Positions 44,433 through 53,802 are shown, counted from the first letter of the stretch. The stretch: DNA of 64,000 bases from Paenibacillus spongiae (GCF_024734895.1 NZ_CP091430.1:5598501-5662500), one strand, 5' to 3'. A program made the numbers and translations. The notes: generated from the letters alone by a model not told the origin.

Positions 44433-45863
44433 TTATTTCAAAATCGCCTCAGCCTTTTTCTGCGCATCGTCCAGAATCGTCTTGATATCTGTTTTGGTCA
44501 TGAGCGATTTGGACAAGGCTTCGCCATAAATCTGCCAAACTCTTGTATTCTCTTTGGCGAAGGTAGGCAGCCCCTTGACGTTGCCGGCCATCGCTTCATA
44601 GAATTTATAGATTCCCGGCTGTGCCGCTTTGTACGCATCGCTCTCTCCGATCTTCTTCAGAACGGGCGGGCGAACGCCGGCATCCGCTATAATTTGCTGC
44701 ACTTCGTCGCTCAGCATGGCTTCGATGAACTTGAATCCGCCCTGCTTGTTCTTCGAATAAATCGATACGGACGCAAACGCCGCTCCGATCGTAATATTGG
44801 CTTGCTGGCCGCCGTCGGATAACGGCAGCGAGCCCATTCCGCAATCGAGCTTCAAATTCGTGCAGGACGAAACCATCCATGGGCCTTCCGCCCAGATGCC
44901 AACCTGACCTTTATTAACCGGATCCCAATAAGCGCCTTCGCCCGTATTCGCCATCACGCCCGGAGGAGCATATTGATTGAGATCGCGCAGGAATTGGAAT
45001 GCCTTGACGTTCCCTTCGGCATTGAAGATCGGATTGTTGCTCTCGTCGACGAATCCGCCGCCTGCGATCAGAGGATAGATGCCGCCACGGAGGTATCCGC
45101 CGTTATTCGGGCCTGAATAGATCGCCGCCCCCCAGAACTTCCCCTTGCCCGCATCGTTGATTTTCTTGGCCATATCCAGCATTTCATCCCATGTCTCCGG
45201 CCCCTTCTCCGGATCAAGGCCCGCTTTCTTGAACAGATCCTTATTCCAGAACAGGACGGATACGCCGGGCTGGAAGGCAACCCCGTATATTTTTCCGTCG
45301 TATTCCATCGGCTTCCAGGCGCCTTCTACGATTTCGTTGCGCACCTTCTGTTCGAGCCAATCCGGAAACGGCTCAAGCAGCCCTTGCGCCGCAAAGCCCG
45401 GAGATTGCGTCTCGCCCGTCAGGACGTCCGGCGACGTCTTGGCGATGAAGGCCGTCGTCTGTTTCTGTACGAGCGGTTCCGACCAGCCCCAGTCCTCCTG
45501 CTTGAGATCAAAGCCTTGGTCGGCCATGATTTTATTGACCGCTTTTGCGATTTCCACCGGGGATAAAGCGTCTTTCGTCGGAGCCTTTTCCGCCTTCGCA
45601 AGCTCATCTTCGCGCGCCTTGATCCGCTCGTCGACGTCTCCGGTGCCGGCAACATTATCCGCGCCGTTCACATTGATGACGACTTCCGCGCTATTCCCGG
45701 CTTGCCCCTTATTATCCGGCGAATCGTTCGAATCGCTGCCAACCGCTGCGTTGTTGGGCGTTTTGGCCTCTCCTGTGTTTACTGCATTACCGCCGCAAGC
45801 CGTTAATAAGACGAAGATTAGAATCAATACCAGAGGCAATACGAACCGCTTATTCATTGGCAT
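44433..45863 (-). CDS. sugar ABC transporter solute-binding lipoprotein
   Basis: A protein of 476 residues with a lipoprotein signal and lipobox LLTAC (Cys 23). A Thr/Asn/Ser-rich linker (to about 60) precedes a family 1 extracellular solute-binding domain: GLLEPFPDWLEQ, WNKDLFKKAGLDPEKGPETW and the WAEGPWMVSS hinge. AGGAGG lies 10 nt before ATG 45863. It has its own promoter besides read-through from the two permease genes upstream. It delivers sugar to the permeases. No ATPase gene is present, so a shared MsmX-type ATPase is probable. Confidence 0.93.
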   Translation of the reverse strand: MPMNKRFVLPLVLILIFVLLTACGGNAVNTGEAKTPNNAAVGSDSNDSPDNKGQAGNSAEVVINVNGADNVAGTGDVDERIKAREDELAKAEKAPTKDALSPVEIAKAVNKIMADQGFDLKQEDWGWSEPLVQKQTTAFIAKTSPDVLTGETQSPGFAAQGLLEPFPDWLEQKVRNEIVEGAWKPMEYDGKIYGVAFQPGVSVLFWNKDLFKKAGLDPEKGPETWDEMLDMAKKINDAGKGKFWGAAIYSGPNNGGYLRGGIYPLIAGGGFVDESNNPIFNAEGNVKAFQFLRDLNQYAPPGVMANTGEGAYWDPVNKGQVGIWAEGPWMVSSCTNLKLDCGMGSLPLSDGGQQANITIGAAFASVSIYSKNKQGGFKFIEAMLSDEVQQIIADAGVRPPVLKKIGESDAYKAAQPGIYKFYEAMAGNVKGLPTFAKENTRVWQIYGEALSKSLMTKTDIKTILDDAQKKAEAILK

Positions 45864-45885
45864 TTACAATACCCCTCCTGTATAA

Positions 45886-45938
45886 ATGTATTATTGCATT
45901 ACTACTTTTATTATATTTCAGAGATTTGATATGATCAA
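45886..45938 (-). promoter_or_regulatory. sigma-A promoter and operator-like site of the solute-binding protein gene
   Basis: On the - strand TTGATC, 17-nt spacer, TATAAT (45938 down to 45910). The 12-mer GCAATAATACAT lies at 45897-45886, just beyond the expected start of transcription, suitable for repression. The same 12-mer precedes the GH2 gene. Confidence 0.6.
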
Positions 45939-45954
45939 TATAATTTTTATAAAA

Positions 45955-46872
45955 TTATCCTTTTATACCTGCATTCGCCAATCCCTGCACGATGTACCGC
46001 TGGAAAAAGAAGAATAGAAGCAGCATGGGCAGCGTAACGCCTAAACCGAGCGTTAGCATAAGCGGATAATCCGGCAGCCCCATCGGATTCTGCGCAAGCT
46101 GCGACATGCGTGATATTGCCGCAGGGAGCGTCTGCAGATTATCGCTTGTCGTAAAGAAGAACGGCGTCGTCCAGTCGTTCCATATCCCCTGGGAAGTCGT
46201 AATGGCGATAAAGGCCAGAATGGGCAGCTGCAGCGGCATTAAGATTTGAAAAATGATTCGGAAGGTTCCCGCTCCGTCAATCTTGGCGGCTTCATCCAGC
46301 TCATACGGAACTTTCTCCAGCGATTGCTTCACCAGGAAGGTCCCCATGATGTTGATGGACGGCCCGCCGATCAAGTACACCCACCAGGAGTCCAATATTC
46401 CCTTGCCGCCATTGAAGATATAGTTTCCGCCGGCGAAGGGCCATCTAGCAAATTCGATAAACGTCGGGATGACGGATACGACGCCCGGAATCATCTGCGT
46501 GGCCAGCAGCACCAGAAACAGAGTGTCTCTTCCTTTGAATCGCAGTCGCGCAAATACGTATCCGCCCAGAAACGACGTGATCATCGCCCAGAACAAACCG
46601 TAGAGCGTCCGCAATATCGAGTTAACATAATAGGTTTGAACTTGGGAGTCGCTGGCTCCTCCGATCAGCACCATGAAGTTTTTGAAGGTCGGCTCTTTCG
46701 CAATCGGGAACAGGCCCATCACCGTCTTGGCATACTCTTCGGCGGACATCATTCCCGCCATGAACATGAAGATAATCGGATAGATCAGCAGCAGCCCGCC
46801 GAGCATCAGCACGGTATGCGCGAAAACATTCAACGGCCGGAATTGTTTGGCTATACCTTTGGAATTGGTCAC
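45955..46872 (-). CDS. carbohydrate ABC transporter permease, MalG-like
   Basis: A protein of 305 residues with six predicted transmembrane helices. The EAA loop that contacts the ATPase reads YELDEAAKIDGAGTFRIIFQ (about 200-219), typical of the CUT1 family MalG side. It overlaps the other permease by ATGA and lies upstream of the binding protein. A glycine- and tryptophan-rich insert (about 140-165) precedes the EAA loop. Confidence 0.94.
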   Translation of the reverse strand: MTNSKGIAKQFRPLNVFAHTVLMLGGLLLIYPIIFMFMAGMMSAEEYAKTVMGLFPIAKEPTFKNFMVLIGGASDSQVQTYYVNSILRTLYGLFWAMITSFLGGYVFARLRFKGRDTLFLVLLATQMIPGVVSVIPTFIEFARWPFAGGNYIFNGGKGILDSWWVYLIGGPSINIMGTFLVKQSLEKVPYELDEAAKIDGAGTFRIIFQILMPLQLPILAFIAITTSQGIWNDWTTPFFFTTSDNLQTLPAAISRMSQLAQNPMGLPDYPLMLTLGLGVTLPMLLLFFFFQRYIVQGLANAGIKG

Positions 46873-47852
46873 CCTCCATGCGCTCCTCTCGCGTTTTTCT
46901 TGCGGCTGGACCGTTCGTTCTCGGTTGCATACCTGAAATAGGCAACCGTAAAGACAAACACGACAGCAGCCAGAACGACGGAAGAAGCGCCCGCCATGCC
47001 AAGATTAAAGTCGAAGAAGCCATCCCGTAAAATCCGGTAAACCAGAACTTCCGTCTGACCGTAAGGGCCTCCGCCTGTAATGAAGATGACCTGCTCGTAG
47101 ATTTGAACGGCCCCGATCAATCCGGTAATGATAATATAGGTCGCAATCGGCTTGACGCCGGGCAGCGTGACGTTCCAGAATTTCTGCCAGCGGTTGGCGC
47201 CGTCGATATCCGCCGCCTCATACAAAACCGGATCGACGGACTGCAGGCCGGCCAGCCATATCAGTGCGGAGCCGCCGATGCCTTTCCATATCGAATACAC
47301 GACGATCCAGAAGACGCCCCAACCGACCGAATACTGCCATATGATGGGCTCCTTGCCGAATCCCTTCAGAATGTTATTAATGACACCGTTATTAGGATCT
47401 AAGAAGATGTTGAAGATTTGCGTGGTTGCGACAGTCGAGGTTACAACAGGGATATACCACATGGTCCGATAGATGCCTTTGCCGAACAAAGGAAGGTTCA
47501 TCAGCAGGGCCACCAGAAAACCGATAATAATCGTCAGCCCGGTTACGAGCAAGCCGATCCAAACCGCTCTCCACAATGCCATATAATACACGGGGTCATT
47601 GAAGAATCGGACATAATTATCGAAGCCTATAAATTTCGGAGTGCTTGCTACGCCGACCCATTCGAAGAATCCCAAGAAGAATCCGAACAGCGTCGGAAAG
47701 CCTGAAATCAGCGCCCACCAGAGAAGCATCGGACCCAATATGATGGTCGCTATAACCGCATCCTTATGATTGCGCATGAATTTCGTGATCCCTTTGGAAG
47801 GTGCAGATGCTTCTCCGATAAGTGCGCCTTCACCGCTAATTCTTTGTTTCAA
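46869..47852 (-). CDS. sugar ABC transporter permease, MalF-like
   Basis: A protein of 327 residues from TTG 47852, supported by AAGGGGGAAC upstream. Six predicted transmembrane helices follow a polar N-terminus. The EAA loop is LYEAADIDGANRWQKFWNVT (about 220-239). It forms a heterodimer with the MalG-like subunit encoded by the overlapping next gene. First gene of the importer operon. Confidence 0.94.
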   Translation of the reverse strand: MKQRISGEGALIGEASAPSKGITKFMRNHKDAVIATIILGPMLLWWALISGFPTLFGFFLGFFEWVGVASTPKFIGFDNYVRFFNDPVYYMALWRAVWIGLLVTGLTIIIGFLVALLMNLPLFGKGIYRTMWYIPVVTSTVATTQIFNIFLDPNNGVINNILKGFGKEPIIWQYSVGWGVFWIVVYSIWKGIGGSALIWLAGLQSVDPVLYEAADIDGANRWQKFWNVTLPGVKPIATYIIITGLIGAVQIYEQVIFITGGGPYGQTEVLVYRILRDGFFDFNLGMAGASSVVLAAVVFVFTVAYFRYATENERSSRKKNARGAHGG

Positions 47853-47995
47853 TCGTGTTCCCCCTTCGCTTTAGATTCACAGCCTCATTTGCCTCCAATG
47901 GCCAACTTCCAGCTACTACAAGAAAGCGCATTCATTTCAAAATAAAAAAAATTTATCCGCTTCCTCTTCTCATCTGCCCACTGCTTCCCTTCTCA

Positions 47996-48058
47996 TTTGT
48001 ATTATATTTAAATAAATGAATTATTTATTATACTAAATCATAACCTTTGATTAGTCAA
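47996..48058 (-). promoter_or_regulatory. candidate promoter and operator-like site of the ABC importer operon
   Basis: On the - strand TTGACT (48058-48053), 17-nt spacer, TAGTAT overlapping TATAAT (48035-48027). Just downstream is ATATAATACAAA (48007-47996), a weaker relative of the GCAATAATACAT core. The leader to the TTG start is about 170 nt; nothing else is recognised in it. Confidence 0.45.
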
Positions 48059-48129
48059 TATCTCAATATATCATTCTTGTCCAATTGCATTGAAGTTAAT
48101 TGATGGGTTCTTTCACTAGGTTATGCTGC

Positions 48130-48179
48130 GAAAAAAACCTTGATTCTAACGGAGAACTCCGGTTATCAAGGTTTTTTCG
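48130..48179. terminator. strong bidirectional terminator
   Basis: Perfect 13-bp stem AAAAAACCTTGAT/ATCAAGGTTTTTT around a smaller inner CGGAG/CTCCG hairpin, giving T runs on both strands. It terminates the AHSA1-like gene on the - strand. Confidence 0.9.
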
Positions 48180-48241
48180 TGATCCCTGTGCGCTTTATTG
48201 TCGTGCGAAAAAACATCCCGCACCGCTCAGTCATAAATGTC

Positions 48242-48709
48242 TTAACGTTTCACATGGGCGTCCGGAGCTTTGTCCGCTACCAGATTCAATTGGATGTTAT
48301 GCTCCAAATATGCCTTTAACCCGCAGAGCACCATCGTATAGCCTTCCGTCGAGTCCATGGCTTGTCTTGCGATTTCATCTCCACTGCCCGTAAACCCCGA
48401 ATGAGTAATCGTAACGAGCGTTTCGCTATCGGCACGGGGAGTAAAGTTCCACTCGACCTGCGTATTGTCCGAGGATGCAATCCGTATACGTTTGTTGGGC
48501 TCGATTGCCTGTACGTAGACGTCATCCGAAACGCCGTACATCTCCCATTCCCAACGGACACGTTTGCCTGCCTCCAGCCTCCCGCTGCTTTTGGTAAACC
48601 AGAATTTCGTCGTAATAGCCGGATCGACAAAAGCCATAAAGACCTCTTCAGCCGGCTTGCGGATCAGCATTTCCGCTCTTACAACCGGAATGTGATTCAA
48701 CGTTTCCAT
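48242..48709 (-). CDS. SRPBCC/AHSA1-domain protein
   Basis: A protein of 155 residues from ATG 48709 (GGAG 8-9 nt upstream). The AHSA1-type helix-grip fold spans most of the length: VRAEMLIRKPAEEVFMAFVD, TTKFWFTKSSG and the closing WNFTP...LVTITHSGF...GYTMVLCGLKAYLEHN. Such proteins bind small hydrophobic ligands or act as stress co-factors. The stop of the upstream dehydrogenase gene is 13 bp away, so the two are co-transcribed. Confidence 0.88.
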   Translation of the reverse strand: METLNHIPVVRAEMLIRKPAEEVFMAFVDPAITTKFWFTKSSGRLEAGKRVRWEWEMYGVSDDVYVQAIEPNKRIRIASSDNTQVEWNFTPRADSETLVTITHSGFTGSGDEIARQAMDSTEGYTMVLCGLKAYLEHNIQLNLVADKAPDAHVKR

Positions 48710-48722
48710 CCTCAAGACTCCT

Positions 48723-49775
48723 TTACAAAAGACTTATCCCCAGCTTCACGCTTTTGTCAGGCTCCCGGTCCACGTAAACCTCATAACCGGAAGCAGACTC
48801 TTCGAACGGGATGACCGGATGTATGATTTCCTCGCAATTGATTTTATTCGCTTTCAGCAGTTCCCAGCATTCCTGCTCGATCCTTCTCCAGCTCCACCTC
48901 GGATGTTCCGGGTTCGGCTCGCTGCACGCCCGCGAGAACACGATCTTGGCATTGTTGAAGTGCGCCTCCCGGCCCAGATCGAGTCCGCCTTTGAACGCTC
49001 TGGCCCAGCTGATGTAAGCGATCGTCCCGCCATAGGCCAGCCCGCGCAGAGCGCTTTGCAGCGCTTGTTCGCTCCCGCTCGTTTCGATGATCACATCTAC
49101 GCCCCGTTTGCCTGTCGCCTTCTTCAGCTCCAGCCCGATATCATCGCTTAAGGGGTGAAACGCGGCGTCCGCTCCCACCCGCAAGGCAGCTTCCCGGCGG
49201 CTGTCGATGGGATCGATCACGGCGACATAGCTCGCCCCGGCCAATTTGGCCAATTGCGCGGTGATCGCGCCGAGCGCGCCGAGACCGAAAACGGCGACCG
49301 TGTCGCCTACCCTTAGATGACTGTCCCGGATGCCGCCTAAAGCAAATTGCGCGGGATCGAAGCAAACCGCATTCTTCCAGCTCATTCCTTCCGGCATCTT
49401 CAGCAAATAATAGTTGTCGATTGCATTCACCACATGCGTCTCGCGGATGCCGCCATAGCCGCACACCCGATCGCCTACCGCATAGCCCGTTACGTCGGAC
49501 CCGGCCTCCGTGATGACGCCCACCCATTGATTGCCCAGATTCCATGTCCCGAAGCTGCCCGTTTGCTCTCCTTCACGCGGCAAGAATGTTCTCCATTCCA
49601 TGTCGTAATAATCAGCGATGTGCGGGCTCTCTCCACGAAATTCGGCCAATTCCGAGCCGTGCTTGGGGGAAGCGTATTCCACCCGCACTTTAACCTCGTG
49701 AGCCTCCGGTTCTCTGTCCGAATACTCGCGAAGCGCGGCCTGTCTAGGCGCGGTCGCGATTAACTGCTTTGGCAT
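48723..49775 (-). CDS. medium-chain (zinc-type superfamily) dehydrogenase
   Basis: A protein of 350 residues from ATG 49775 (GTGAGG 9 nt upstream; two earlier in-frame ATGs lack a ribosome site). The GroES-like N-domain carries HGSELAEFRGE in place of the Cys-containing zinc motif and shows no four-cysteine structural zinc lobe. The Rossmann domain has VFGLGALGAITAQLAKLAGA (about 170-190) and VIDPIDSRR. It resembles sugar or polyol-type oxidoreductases. Cofactor NAD(P) expected; substrate unknown. Operon with the AHSA1 gene. Confidence 0.88.
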   Translation of the reverse strand: MPKQLIATAPRQAALREYSDREPEAHEVKVRVEYASPKHGSELAEFRGESPHIADYYDMEWRTFLPREGEQTGSFGTWNLGNQWVGVITEAGSDVTGYAVGDRVCGYGGIRETHVVNAIDNYYLLKMPEGMSWKNAVCFDPAQFALGGIRDSHLRVGDTVAVFGLGALGAITAQLAKLAGASYVAVIDPIDSRREAALRVGADAAFHPLSDDIGLELKKATGKRGVDVIIETSGSEQALQSALRGLAYGGTIAYISWARAFKGGLDLGREAHFNNAKIVFSRACSEPNPEHPRWSWRRIEQECWELLKANKINCEEIIHPVIPFEESASGYEVYVDREPDKSVKLGISLL

Positions 49776-49934
49776 TTGCATGAACCTCACTTTCGGCATG
49801 AAGTGATTTTATTCCCCCGTGTCTGTTCATGGGTGCAGAGCGATCATATTCACTATTAGTGCAATAAGTTCGAGCCTTGCGGCTGCACCACCTCCAACGG
49901 TAAATTTCTATTCATTGGCAATGTTTACTTTCTA

Positions 49935-49976
49935 TATATTCCCTTGCTTTCCTTCACAAGCAAGCAAGGAATATTA
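49935..49976 (-). terminator. possible terminator of germination operon 2
   Basis: Imperfect stem ATATTCCCTTGCTT against AAGCAAGCAAGGAATAT, 45 nt below the GerC stop on the - strand. No clear T run. The rest of 49776-50020 shows no gene. Confidence 0.45.
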
Positions 49977-50020
49977 TCTTTGCCCTTTATGAGCATCTCT
50001 TTGAAGCCGGATGCATTCAT

Positions 50021-51106
50021 TCATCTGCGAAGTTTCGAAACTACGACAACATGCATATTCAATTTCGGATAAATCCGTTTCCAGCTCTCCTCGTTCCAAT
50101 CCCTAGACCGGCTTCTTACGAAATTCCCGATGCCCAGAGGATCGGTATTTAGTCTTTGCAGCTTGTCAATCAGCGCTTCGCATCTTTTCTCCAACTGCCG
50201 GTTTACCGACGCGCTCAGCTGATCGATCTCCGTTTCGGAGAACTTCCCTTGGGCGGAGTCTGCCACGTCCCCGTCCAAATGGATGCGGATATGGATACGG
50301 TTATCTTCCCTCTTGTATTGATAACGCACTCGTGTCTTCAAGTTTTGAATCGAGAGCTTCTGCTCAGGCAGCCAGATGTTGTAGGAGCTGCTCGTATTTT
50401 TTTTCATCCAGCTGTAAGCGATCATTTCATCCGTCGATAGCTTCCCGACGTACGCGGCGTCCTTCATCAAGGCGATTCCCGCAATCTCAGCCATGTGCTC
50501 CGATTTGTTGATGATCGGCATGACAGGATCCATTCCCGCTCCCTTCCACTCATATACAAATTGATGCAGATTCATAAGCGGCAGGCCAAAGGTATGGATA
50601 TTGTTCTCTACAACAGAGCAGATATATCTCCCAATCGGTTGATTCGTAGGATGGTACTCTGATTTAAGCACATCTGCCGCTTTTCCCTCCGTCATGGCCA
50701 GAATCAGCCTGCCGCTCAGCATCGGATCTTGACTAAGCGCCTCGACATACTCTTTAATGCCGGAGCGCAGAACGTCCTCACTCATAATAAAAGCTCCCAG
50801 CTTTCTGATGGACAAGTACTGGTCGCTCTTATAGTTTATTTTGTTTTGAGCATCCTTCAGATTATTTCCTTTCCCTTTATAAATCACGTTGTCGACGCTC
50901 CTGTTAGCTTTATACTCCGGCACGCTCACGGCGACTTGGATCGCTCGTCCGCTCCCGCTGCCGCCGGCATTGCGGTGGTCCGAATCATCGAAGTCAACGG
51001 CTACAGCCAATGCGATGTATATGTCCTCGATTACTTCCGTTTTAACGATGCAGCCGGTAAGCATCGCGCAAATCATGAGCGAGACAACGCCTATGCGCAC
51101 TTTCAT
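50021..51106 (-). CDS. spore germination lipoprotein, Ger(x)C family (second operon)
   Basis: A protein of 361 residues. ATG 51106 overlaps the GerB stop (ATGA). Signal peptide with lipobox MLTGC (Cys 19), followed by IVKTEVIEDIYIALAVAVD, a variant of the usual CWDxxE start. The C-terminal domain (SSVNRQLEKRCEALIDKLQR-like helix, then YPKLNMHVVVVSKLRR) fits GerC. More diverged from the canonical family than the first operon's copy, and no small D gene follows it. Confidence 0.9.
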   Translation of the reverse strand: MKVRIGVVSLMICAMLTGCIVKTEVIEDIYIALAVAVDFDDSDHRNAGGSGSGRAIQVAVSVPEYKANRSVDNVIYKGKGNNLKDAQNKINYKSDQYLSIRKLGAFIMSEDVLRSGIKEYVEALSQDPMLSGRLILAMTEGKAADVLKSEYHPTNQPIGRYICSVVENNIHTFGLPLMNLHQFVYEWKGAGMDPVMPIINKSEHMAEIAGIALMKDAAYVGKLSTDEMIAYSWMKKNTSSSYNIWLPEQKLSIQNLKTRVRYQYKREDNRIHIRIHLDGDVADSAQGKFSETEIDQLSASVNRQLEKRCEALIDKLQRLNTDPLGIGNFVRSRSRDWNEESWKRIYPKLNMHVVVVSKLRR

Positions 51107-52197
51107 ACCCGGGCTCCTTTCGGATGAATCCACCTCGACATCAGGGCCAACAGAGGCACGTATACGAACAAGAGAACAAATCCGCCTTGACCGACAATGG
51201 AATAAATCTCAAGCGTCTGCTCCGCATCTTTGAACATCAAACCGCCTATAAAAACAATAGCCATATACACGGGCAGCATTCTTCGTTTGGCGACTCCGAA
51301 CTGCTGCCTGGTCATCTGGATTGCGGTCCATAAATACAAGGACAGAATAGGAATTAGCCGTGATAATTGGAACGTTGCGCCAATAAATTCGACCCGCTCC
51401 ATGAACGGCAGCTCAACGAACTTAAACAGCGTGAGCGTCGGCCACGTCTCATCCTTCAATTGCCCCAGACTAAAGAACATAAGCGAGAAACCGACAATAA
51501 TCAAATAGACGGTCAGAGTGGCTGCGTTAGCCCAATGCGTCCACTTTTGGGCCTTCCTTCCATTGCTAAAATAAGGGTAGTACAGCAGCAGCGCTTCGAC
51601 GCCCATGTAGCCCGGGATTAAAAACGCAACCGCTTTGACCATATCCGGGAGCGGATGGGACAGGACCGGGAGAAAATTCGACGAATGATAATAGAATCTT
51701 AGGAAGTAGAAGATCCCGTTCAGCAGGACAAACACCTGGGCGAACATGAAGAAACCGACGATCACGCGCAGTCCGCCAGAGACAATATAATAGGACAGCA
51801 GCAATAAAATCAGTTCCATGACCCAAACGTCAATCGTCGGGAATATCCATATCTTTACGATTTCAACATACAGTCTCAAGCTTACGGTGCAAACCAATAA
51901 AAAATAGGCAATCAGCAAGCTGTTGAAGCATGCGCCTACCCAGCTCCCGAACAATCGTTTGTTGATTGTCGCCAAATCCGCTTGCTGACGATTCAACAAC
52001 GAGAACATCCAGAAGATCGCCGCGTGTACAAGAAGTCCGGCTAGGATAACCGCTATCCATGCATCCTGTCCGACTGCCTGCGCGAGCTTGCGCTGGAACG
52101 TCAAATAATCGAGGCCGACCTGGGTGCCGAATACGACATATAGAGCCGAGGAGGGAGGAATCTGTTGATCCGGTCGTATGGTGTGTTGTGACGGCAA
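51103..52197 (-). CDS. germinant receptor B subunit (second operon)
   Basis: A protein of 364 residues with about ten transmembrane helices, starting at TTG 52197 (AGGAAGAGAG upstream). GerB-family traits include the IPPSSALYVVFGTQVGLDYL opening and VKAVAFLIPGYMGVEALLLY in the middle. It is 15 bp after the A subunit gene. Probably binds the germinant. Confidence 0.92.
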   Translation of the reverse strand: MPSQHTIRPDQQIPPSSALYVVFGTQVGLDYLTFQRKLAQAVGQDAWIAVILAGLLVHAAIFWMFSLLNRQQADLATINKRLFGSWVGACFNSLLIAYFLLVCTVSLRLYVEIVKIWIFPTIDVWVMELILLLLSYYIVSGGLRVIVGFFMFAQVFVLLNGIFYFLRFYYHSSNFLPVLSHPLPDMVKAVAFLIPGYMGVEALLLYYPYFSNGRKAQKWTHWANAATLTVYLIIVGFSLMFFSLGQLKDETWPTLTLFKFVELPFMERVEFIGATFQLSRLIPILSLYLWTAIQMTRQQFGVAKRRMLPVYMAIVFIGGLMFKDAEQTLEIYSIVGQGGFVLLFVYVPLLALMSRWIHPKGARV

Positions 52198-52212
52198 TAG
52201 CTCTCTTCCTCC

Positions 52213-53679
52213 TTACTCATCGATGTCCGGTAATGCGCTTTTCGCTTTCTTGCTCTTCCTCAGAGGGCGGAAGGCGCCAGGTCTTTTACTGTAATAGGAC
52301 GAAGGAACGCGGTATACGGCATCCTCCCAATCTGCGAAGCGAATCGGATAGAACGGCTGCAGATAAGGCGTACCGAGCGATTTTAGTCGCAGCAGGTGGG
52401 CAAGGAAGAAGCTGGCGCAGACGACTACCCCGACAAAACCGAGCATTTGCGCAGCCAGAATGAATGGATAGCGAATAACCCTGATCGTGTTGCTGAAATG
52501 AAAAATGGGCACTGTGAAAGAAGCCAGTGCGGAAAGGGCTACGATGGTCAGGAGTATATTGCTGGTTAACGCCGCCAATACAGCGGCTGTTCCGATGACG
52601 ATACCGCCCACGATCCCGATTGTCTGTCCGATTTTGGACGGCAGCCTCGCGCCGGCTTCCCGAAGCAATTCGATCGTCAGTTCCATAAGAATCACCTCCA
52701 TGTATGGAGGGAATGGAAGGTTGATGCGAGACGATATAATCGGCCCCATGAGAAGGGTCGGAATGATGTGATAATGGTACGTGAGCATGGCAATGTATAC
52801 AGGCGTGGCAAAGATCGAGAACAGGATCGCCAATATCCGTAAGATGCGAAAAAACGAGCCCAGGTGCCATGGCAAATAATAATCTTCATAGGCGACAAGA
52901 AATTGCCCGATCGTTGCGGGACCCGTGAATGACTGTGACGATCCGTCGACCAATACCGCTATTCCTCCAAAACATAGCACGTGAACGAGCCGGTCCGGAC
53001 GTTCCGTTTCGATGAACTGGGGAAACAAGGAATACTTGTTGTCGACGATCATCTGTATGAGGCTCGTACTGTCGGTAATTACGTCGATGTCCACACTGGA
53101 TAACCGCTTCATCATGCGCTGCAAATTCGACGGATTCGCGATTCCTTCCAAATGGAGAACGGCGCATCTGGTTTTGGATAACGTACCGATCTCGATCTCC
53201 GTCACCCGCAGCTGCGGTACCGGCAATCTCCTGCGGACCAACAAGATATTCGTATCCAACGACTCGACCAAAGCATCTTTAGGGCCTATAACGCTGAATT
53301 CCACTTCCGGAGCCTCGATGGAGCGGGAATCCGTTCGCATCGCTTGAATGGCAATGCAGGCTTCCTTCGAGGGGATGGACAGCACGACGCATCCGACCAT
53401 CGGCAGCTTCGACAGCGTATCGATATCGGTCGCGATTTGTTTATCTCCGAATGGCAGGCCAGCGTAAATCTCATCTATGCTCGCCCCCTTTGACTGAAGA
53501 ATGGACGGCAAAATATCTTGGACTAAGACTTGCGAGTTAACCATTGTTTCATAGTAGCAAACGGAATAATGCGGTTCCTGATTCGATAAGGCCACATGTA
53601 CAAAATCGGCAGACTTCGAATGAATTTCGACTAATTGCTTATACAACTTGCCCAAGCTTTGCCGCACCCCTTTCCCCAT
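52213..53679 (-). CDS. germinant receptor A subunit (second operon)
   Basis: A protein of 488 residues. The N-terminal soluble domain (about 1-250) is followed by the membrane domain with family motifs LPFPPYMEVILMELTIELLR (about 325) and ARLPSKIGQTIGIVGGIVIG (about 347). First gene of an A-B-C operon preceded by a near-perfect sigma-G promoter. The short leader gives AAGGGA about 5 nt before the ATG. With the operon at 20.3-24.5 kb it shows at least two germinant receptors. Confidence 0.95.
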   Translation of the reverse strand: MGKGVRQSLGKLYKQLVEIHSKSADFVHVALSNQEPHYSVCYYETMVNSQVLVQDILPSILQSKGASIDEIYAGLPFGDKQIATDIDTLSKLPMVGCVVLSIPSKEACIAIQAMRTDSRSIEAPEVEFSVIGPKDALVESLDTNILLVRRRLPVPQLRVTEIEIGTLSKTRCAVLHLEGIANPSNLQRMMKRLSSVDIDVITDSTSLIQMIVDNKYSLFPQFIETERPDRLVHVLCFGGIAVLVDGSSQSFTGPATIGQFLVAYEDYYLPWHLGSFFRILRILAILFSIFATPVYIAMLTYHYHIIPTLLMGPIISSRINLPFPPYMEVILMELTIELLREAGARLPSKIGQTIGIVGGIVIGTAAVLAALTSNILLTIVALSALASFTVPIFHFSNTIRVIRYPFILAAQMLGFVGVVVCASFFLAHLLRLKSLGTPYLQPFYPIRFADWEDAVYRVPSSYYSKRPGAFRPLRKSKKAKSALPDIDE

Positions 53680-53701
53680 TCATTCCCTTGGAAACTGCTG
53701 T

Positions 53702-53730
53702 TAGTATGCACGGCAGCCCCCGAACTATTC
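53702..53730 (-). promoter_or_regulatory. consensus sigma-G promoter of germination operon 2
   Basis: On the - strand GAATA (53730-53726), 17-nt spacer, CATACTA (53708-53702), matching gHATR-N17/18-CATnHTA at every defined position. The start codon is 23 bp downstream of the -10. Forespore expression is expected. Confidence 0.75.
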
Positions 53731-53765
53731 CGGGCGCCGCGTTAATTCGAATAGGCATCTTTCCA

Positions 53766-53802
53766 TAAAAAAGAAAAAGCCCACAGCACAAGACTGTGAG
53801 CC
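53766..53802 (-). terminator. Rho-independent terminator downstream of the ankyrin gene
   Basis: Stem GCCCACAG/CTGTGAGC (one G-U type mismatch), followed on the - strand by TTTTTCTTTTTT. It is 115 nt beyond the ankyrin stop; a short - strand frame between them was not accepted. Confidence 0.75.
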
